Made by a program: the position numbers and the translations under genes. DNA of 64,000 bases from JABDMH01 sp050298535. GTDB lineage: Bacteria; Bacteroidota; Bacteroidia; Chitinophagales; Saprospiraceae. The notes beneath the pieces were generated by a model. It was not told the DNA's origin, ran no database searches, and worked only from the letters and a program-made list of their open reading frames with translations. Every line of letters begins with the position of its first letter. Position 1 is the stretch's first letter. The stretch is from the NCBI GenBank assembly GCA_050298535.1, contig JBNKUI010000118.1, forward strand, positions 1-64,000, given 5' to 3'. Positions 61,585-64,000 of the stretch are shown here, piece by piece.

Positions 61585-63999
61585 TCAGTTGTTCGCCCGA
61601 TACTGGGATGCATTCTGCTGAGTAAACTCCTTAAATATGCGCCGAAAATAAGTGGGATTCTTAAATCCGACTTCATAGGAAATTTCCTCGATGGATTTAT
61701 CGGTGGTTAGTAGTAATTCCTGTGCTTTTTCTACTCGTATTGCACTTACAAATTTAGTGGTATTTAATCCTGTAATGGCTCGTATTTTACGGTGTAATTG
61801 AGTTCGGCTGATGAAAAGCTTATCGCAGAGAAAGGAAGGTCCCATGTCTTCATTTTGTATTTCCAACTCAATAATGGATCTTAATTTCTGAATAAATTCA
61901 TCCTGTACGGGTGTAGTACCTGCAGTTTTTTTGTCTTGACGCATTCCATTGACGGCGTACCGGGATCTTAATTTTTCGCTATTTTTTAATAGATTTTTTA
62001 CTCGTACCTGAAGCTCGACCTCATTAAATGGTTTGGACAAATAGGCATCGGCCCCTTCATCCAGTCCCTTTACTCTATCCTTCACCGTGATCCTTGCCGT
62101 TAACATGATAATTGGAATATGACTAGTTTTTTCATCTTCCTTAAGAATGCGACACATCTCTAGTCCATTTACCTTGGGCATCATGATATCTGTAATGATT
62201 AGATCGGGAATTTGCTCCAGAGCAAGTTGTTTTCCGATCTCTCCGTCTGATGCTTCCAGTATTTGGTAGCTTGGTCCAAGCGTCGATCTAATCACGTATA
62301 TCAGGTCAGCATTGTCTTCGACTATTAGGACTAATGGGGCTTTCCCTTTACGTCTGGCAGCCATCTTTTGATCGCCAGCTGTCTGAAGATTTTTAGTTGG
62401 AACCGTAGCCATCCGTGCATTCCGGGTTATAGGAAGCGTTACTATAAATGTCGTTCCTACCTCCACCGTACTTTCTACATGTATCTCCCCTTCCATTAGT
62501 TCAACCAGTTCTTTGACAAGCGCAAGACCTATACCTGATCCAGTCTGAATGTGATCTTCCGTTTGATAAAATCTATCGAAGATATGGGGGAGATCTGCGG
62601 GCTTTATACCCGTACCTTCGTCCTCTATCTTTAGCCTAAATTCATCATTATTCGCAGAAAGCTCAATCTTAATCTTGTTATCCGAACCTCCAAACTTAAT
62701 GGCGTTGGAAACTAAATTTTGGACGATTGTTGTGATGCTTGCAGCATCGAAATCCATTAATATTTTATCCCGGTCTGCAACAAATTCTAATGATAATCCA
62801 CGAGTGTCCACACTTTCTTTAAAAACTTCCAATTGCGATCGAATATAAGTCACAATATTTCCCTGTCGGGGAGAGGTCCTTAAGACTCCCGATTCCACTT
62901 TTGCAAGATCCAGCATCTGATTTATCAGTCGCAAAAGAGTGCCTGTATTTTTTTGAACCAATGCTTCAATTTTACCCAGGGAATTATTGGATTGAGATTG
63001 GAGTGATTTTGTCAGTCCAGAAATTATCGTGAGTGGGGTTCGAAATTCATGGGTAATATTTGTGAAAAATCGATTTTTAAATTCATTGATCTCTTTTAGA
63101 CGCTTGGCCTCTGCTTCCTGAAGTGCGAGATGAGTTTTTAGCTGGAGGCGATTTCGGGTTGTTCGAAATATTAGATATCCTACTACCAGTATCAGTAAAA
63201 GGTAAAGAAGTTTTGCCCAGGCTGTTTCCCATGGAGCCGGGAGGACCGTAATGTTCAGGGAGGTGGGTTGATTGCTCCAGATCCCATCATCGTTTGAGCT
63301 GCTCACGAGAAAGGTATAATCTCCTGGCTTAAGGTTGGTGTAGGTGGTATACCGTTGGTCAGAATGCACTGTATTCCATTCCTCATCAAGACCGTCCAGT
63401 TTATATCGAAATTGATTTTCACTTGGTTCGAAGTAGCTATTGGAGGAAAAAGTTAGTGTAAATACATTGTCACGATGACTAAATTCTAGGTTAGGAAGAA
63501 ATGAAATATCTTCCTGTAATAATGAGGAGTCCGAAATAATGACCGGCTTATTTAAGACAGTGATCTTCGTTAATAGCGCTTTTGGCTGAAATTCATTTAT
63601 TTTTATCGTAGCGGGGTCAAAAAAAGTAAAGCCATTTTTACCACCAAATAGGAGCTTTCCGTCTCGGGTCTTATAGGTTGAAAAATAGGTGAATTCATCG
63701 GATGGTAGTCCATCCATGTGATTAAATACATGGACAACTTCGTTTGATTTTCGATCAAACTTTACCAATCCGTTTCCGGTGCTAGCCCACAGAAAACCTT
63801 CATCATCAATTAATGTTCCCCAAATAATGTCATCAGGAAATCCATTAGATGTATTAATGGTCTCGAAAGTTTCAGTTTTCAGATGCATTTTATTCAGCCC
63901 CCCACCATAGGTGCCAATCCAGAGTAGGGAGTCACCATCGCTCATGATAGACATGATCAGGTTACTACTGATAGATAGGCTGTCTGAAGAAGGTTGAAA
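61585..63999 (-). CDS. Hybrid two-component system sensor/regulator, N-terminus outside the window
   Basis: The frame stays open to the end of the window, so only the C-terminal part is seen. I count residues from the Met at 63954. Order: Reg_prop propeller blades (1-125), Y_Y_Y domain (about 160-238), one membrane helix (246-263), HisKA with H302 (THEFRTPL), HATPase_c (GSGIGLALVKEL), a receiver domain with D589 and K641, and a C-terminal AraC-type helix-turn-helix (SIEEISYEVGFKNPTYFRRIF). Such one-protein systems in Bacteroidota sense oligosaccharides or other nutrients in the periplasm and switch on a neighbouring uptake locus. No SusC/D genes are in the window. Confidence 0.93.
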   Translation of the reverse strand, partial: FQPSSDSLSISSNLIMSIMSDGDSLLWIGTYGGGLNKMHLKTETFETINTSNGFPDDIIWGTLIDDEGFLWASTGNGLVKFDRKSNEVVHVFNHMDGLPSDEFTYFSTYKTRDGKLLFGGKNGFTFFDPATIKINEFQPKALLTKITVLNKPVIISDSSLLQEDISFLPNLEFSHRDNVFTLTFSSNSYFEPSENQFRYKLDGLDEEWNTVHSDQRYTTYTNLKPGDYTFLVSSSNDDGIWSNQPTSLNITVLPAPWETAWAKLLYLLLILVVGYLIFRTTRNRLQLKTHLALQEAEAKRLKEINEFKNRFFTNITHEFRTPLTIISGLTKSLQSQSNNSLGKIEALVQKNTGTLLRLINQMLDLAKVESGVLRTSPRQGNIVTYIRSQLEVFKESVDTRGLSLEFVADRDKILMDFDAASITTIVQNLVSNAIKFGGSDNKIKIELSANNDEFRLKIEDEGTGIKPADLPHIFDRFYQTEDHIQTGSGIGLALVKELVELMEGEIHVESTVEVGTTFIVTLPITRNARMATVPTKNLQTAGDQKMAARRKGKAPLVLIVEDNADLIYVIRSTLGPSYQILEASDGEIGKQLALEQIPDLIITDIMMPKVNGLEMCRILKEDEKTSHIPIIMLTARITVKDRVKGLDEGADAYLSKPFNEVELQVRVKNLLKNSEKLRSRYAVNGMRQDKKTAGTTPVQDEFIQKLRSIIELEIQNEDMGPSFLCDKLFISRTQLHRKIRAITGLNTTKFVSAIRVEKAQELLLTTDKSIEEISYEVGFKNPTYFRRIFKEFTQQNASQYRANN

Positions 64000-64000
64000 G

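Overview
The window is ordinary chromosomal DNA of a member of the Bacteroidota. The pointers are a secreted metalloprotease with a type IX secretion (T9SS) C-terminal domain, a TonB-like energy transducer, DUF3810, DUF2490 and DUF1684 proteins, a bacillithiol deacetylase (BshB1), a hybrid two-component system, and promoters of the TTG-N17-20-TAnnTTTG type. Genes are dense, on both strands, with moderate GC. An affiliation near the Saprospiria is possible, but I cannot prove it from this sequence. No tRNA, rRNA, CRISPR array or insertion sequence was recognised.

1-12.4 kb: a 5'-truncated TonB-like protein and folC. Then a candidate sphingolipid/sulfonolipid locus (SDR reductase divergent from an alpha-oxoamine synthase, with a GNAT-like protein convergent to it), a secreted thioredoxin, ubiX, an operon of SSS symporter, thioesterase and BrkB/YihY protein, a nucleotidyltransferase and an NDH-2-like oxidoreductase. 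12.7-24 kb: the T9SS metalloprotease, a MarR-YceI pair, sppA, an operon of AGCS symporter, folK and deoxynucleoside kinase, PPK2-Hsp15, a methyltransferase, a DUF58 protein and trxA. 24-34 kb: a DUF3810 putative metallopeptidase, a molybdopterin cofactor cluster (moaA-moeA-moaC-mobA on +, moaD-moaE on -), galK, cimA and envelope proteins. 34-47 kb: an alcohol dehydrogenase, secreted and outer-membrane proteins, a DJ-1/PfpI protein, fabH-bshB1, a secreted protein of unknown function, a vWA membrane protein, an acyl-CoA carboxylase beta subunit and a THUMP methyltransferase.

47.8-54.7 kb holds a complete, tightly packed ebo operon (eboA-F), preceded by a Dabb-family gene. It encodes a UbiA prenyltransferase, a DHQ-synthase-like enzyme, two TIM-barrel-type proteins, a phosphodiesterase-type protein and EboA. 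It is the most coherent biosynthetic or transport system in the window; its product in Bacteroidota is, to my knowledge, unresolved.

54.8-61 kb is unlike the rest: sparse in genes and rich in repeats. It carries CCCAA-type tracts (G-rich on the minus strand), a 156-bp tandem unit, a 231-bp direct repeat flanking one hypothetical gene, and many copies of a 25-nt hairpin motif whose outer arms exist in two complementary versions (GGTCC/GGACC and GTAACC/GGTTAC). Around it lie a TlpA-like lipoprotein, two convergent stand-alone LytTR proteins and an ECF-type sigma factor operon with a leader that can form two overlapping hairpins. The window ends inside a hybrid two-component sensor (minus strand).
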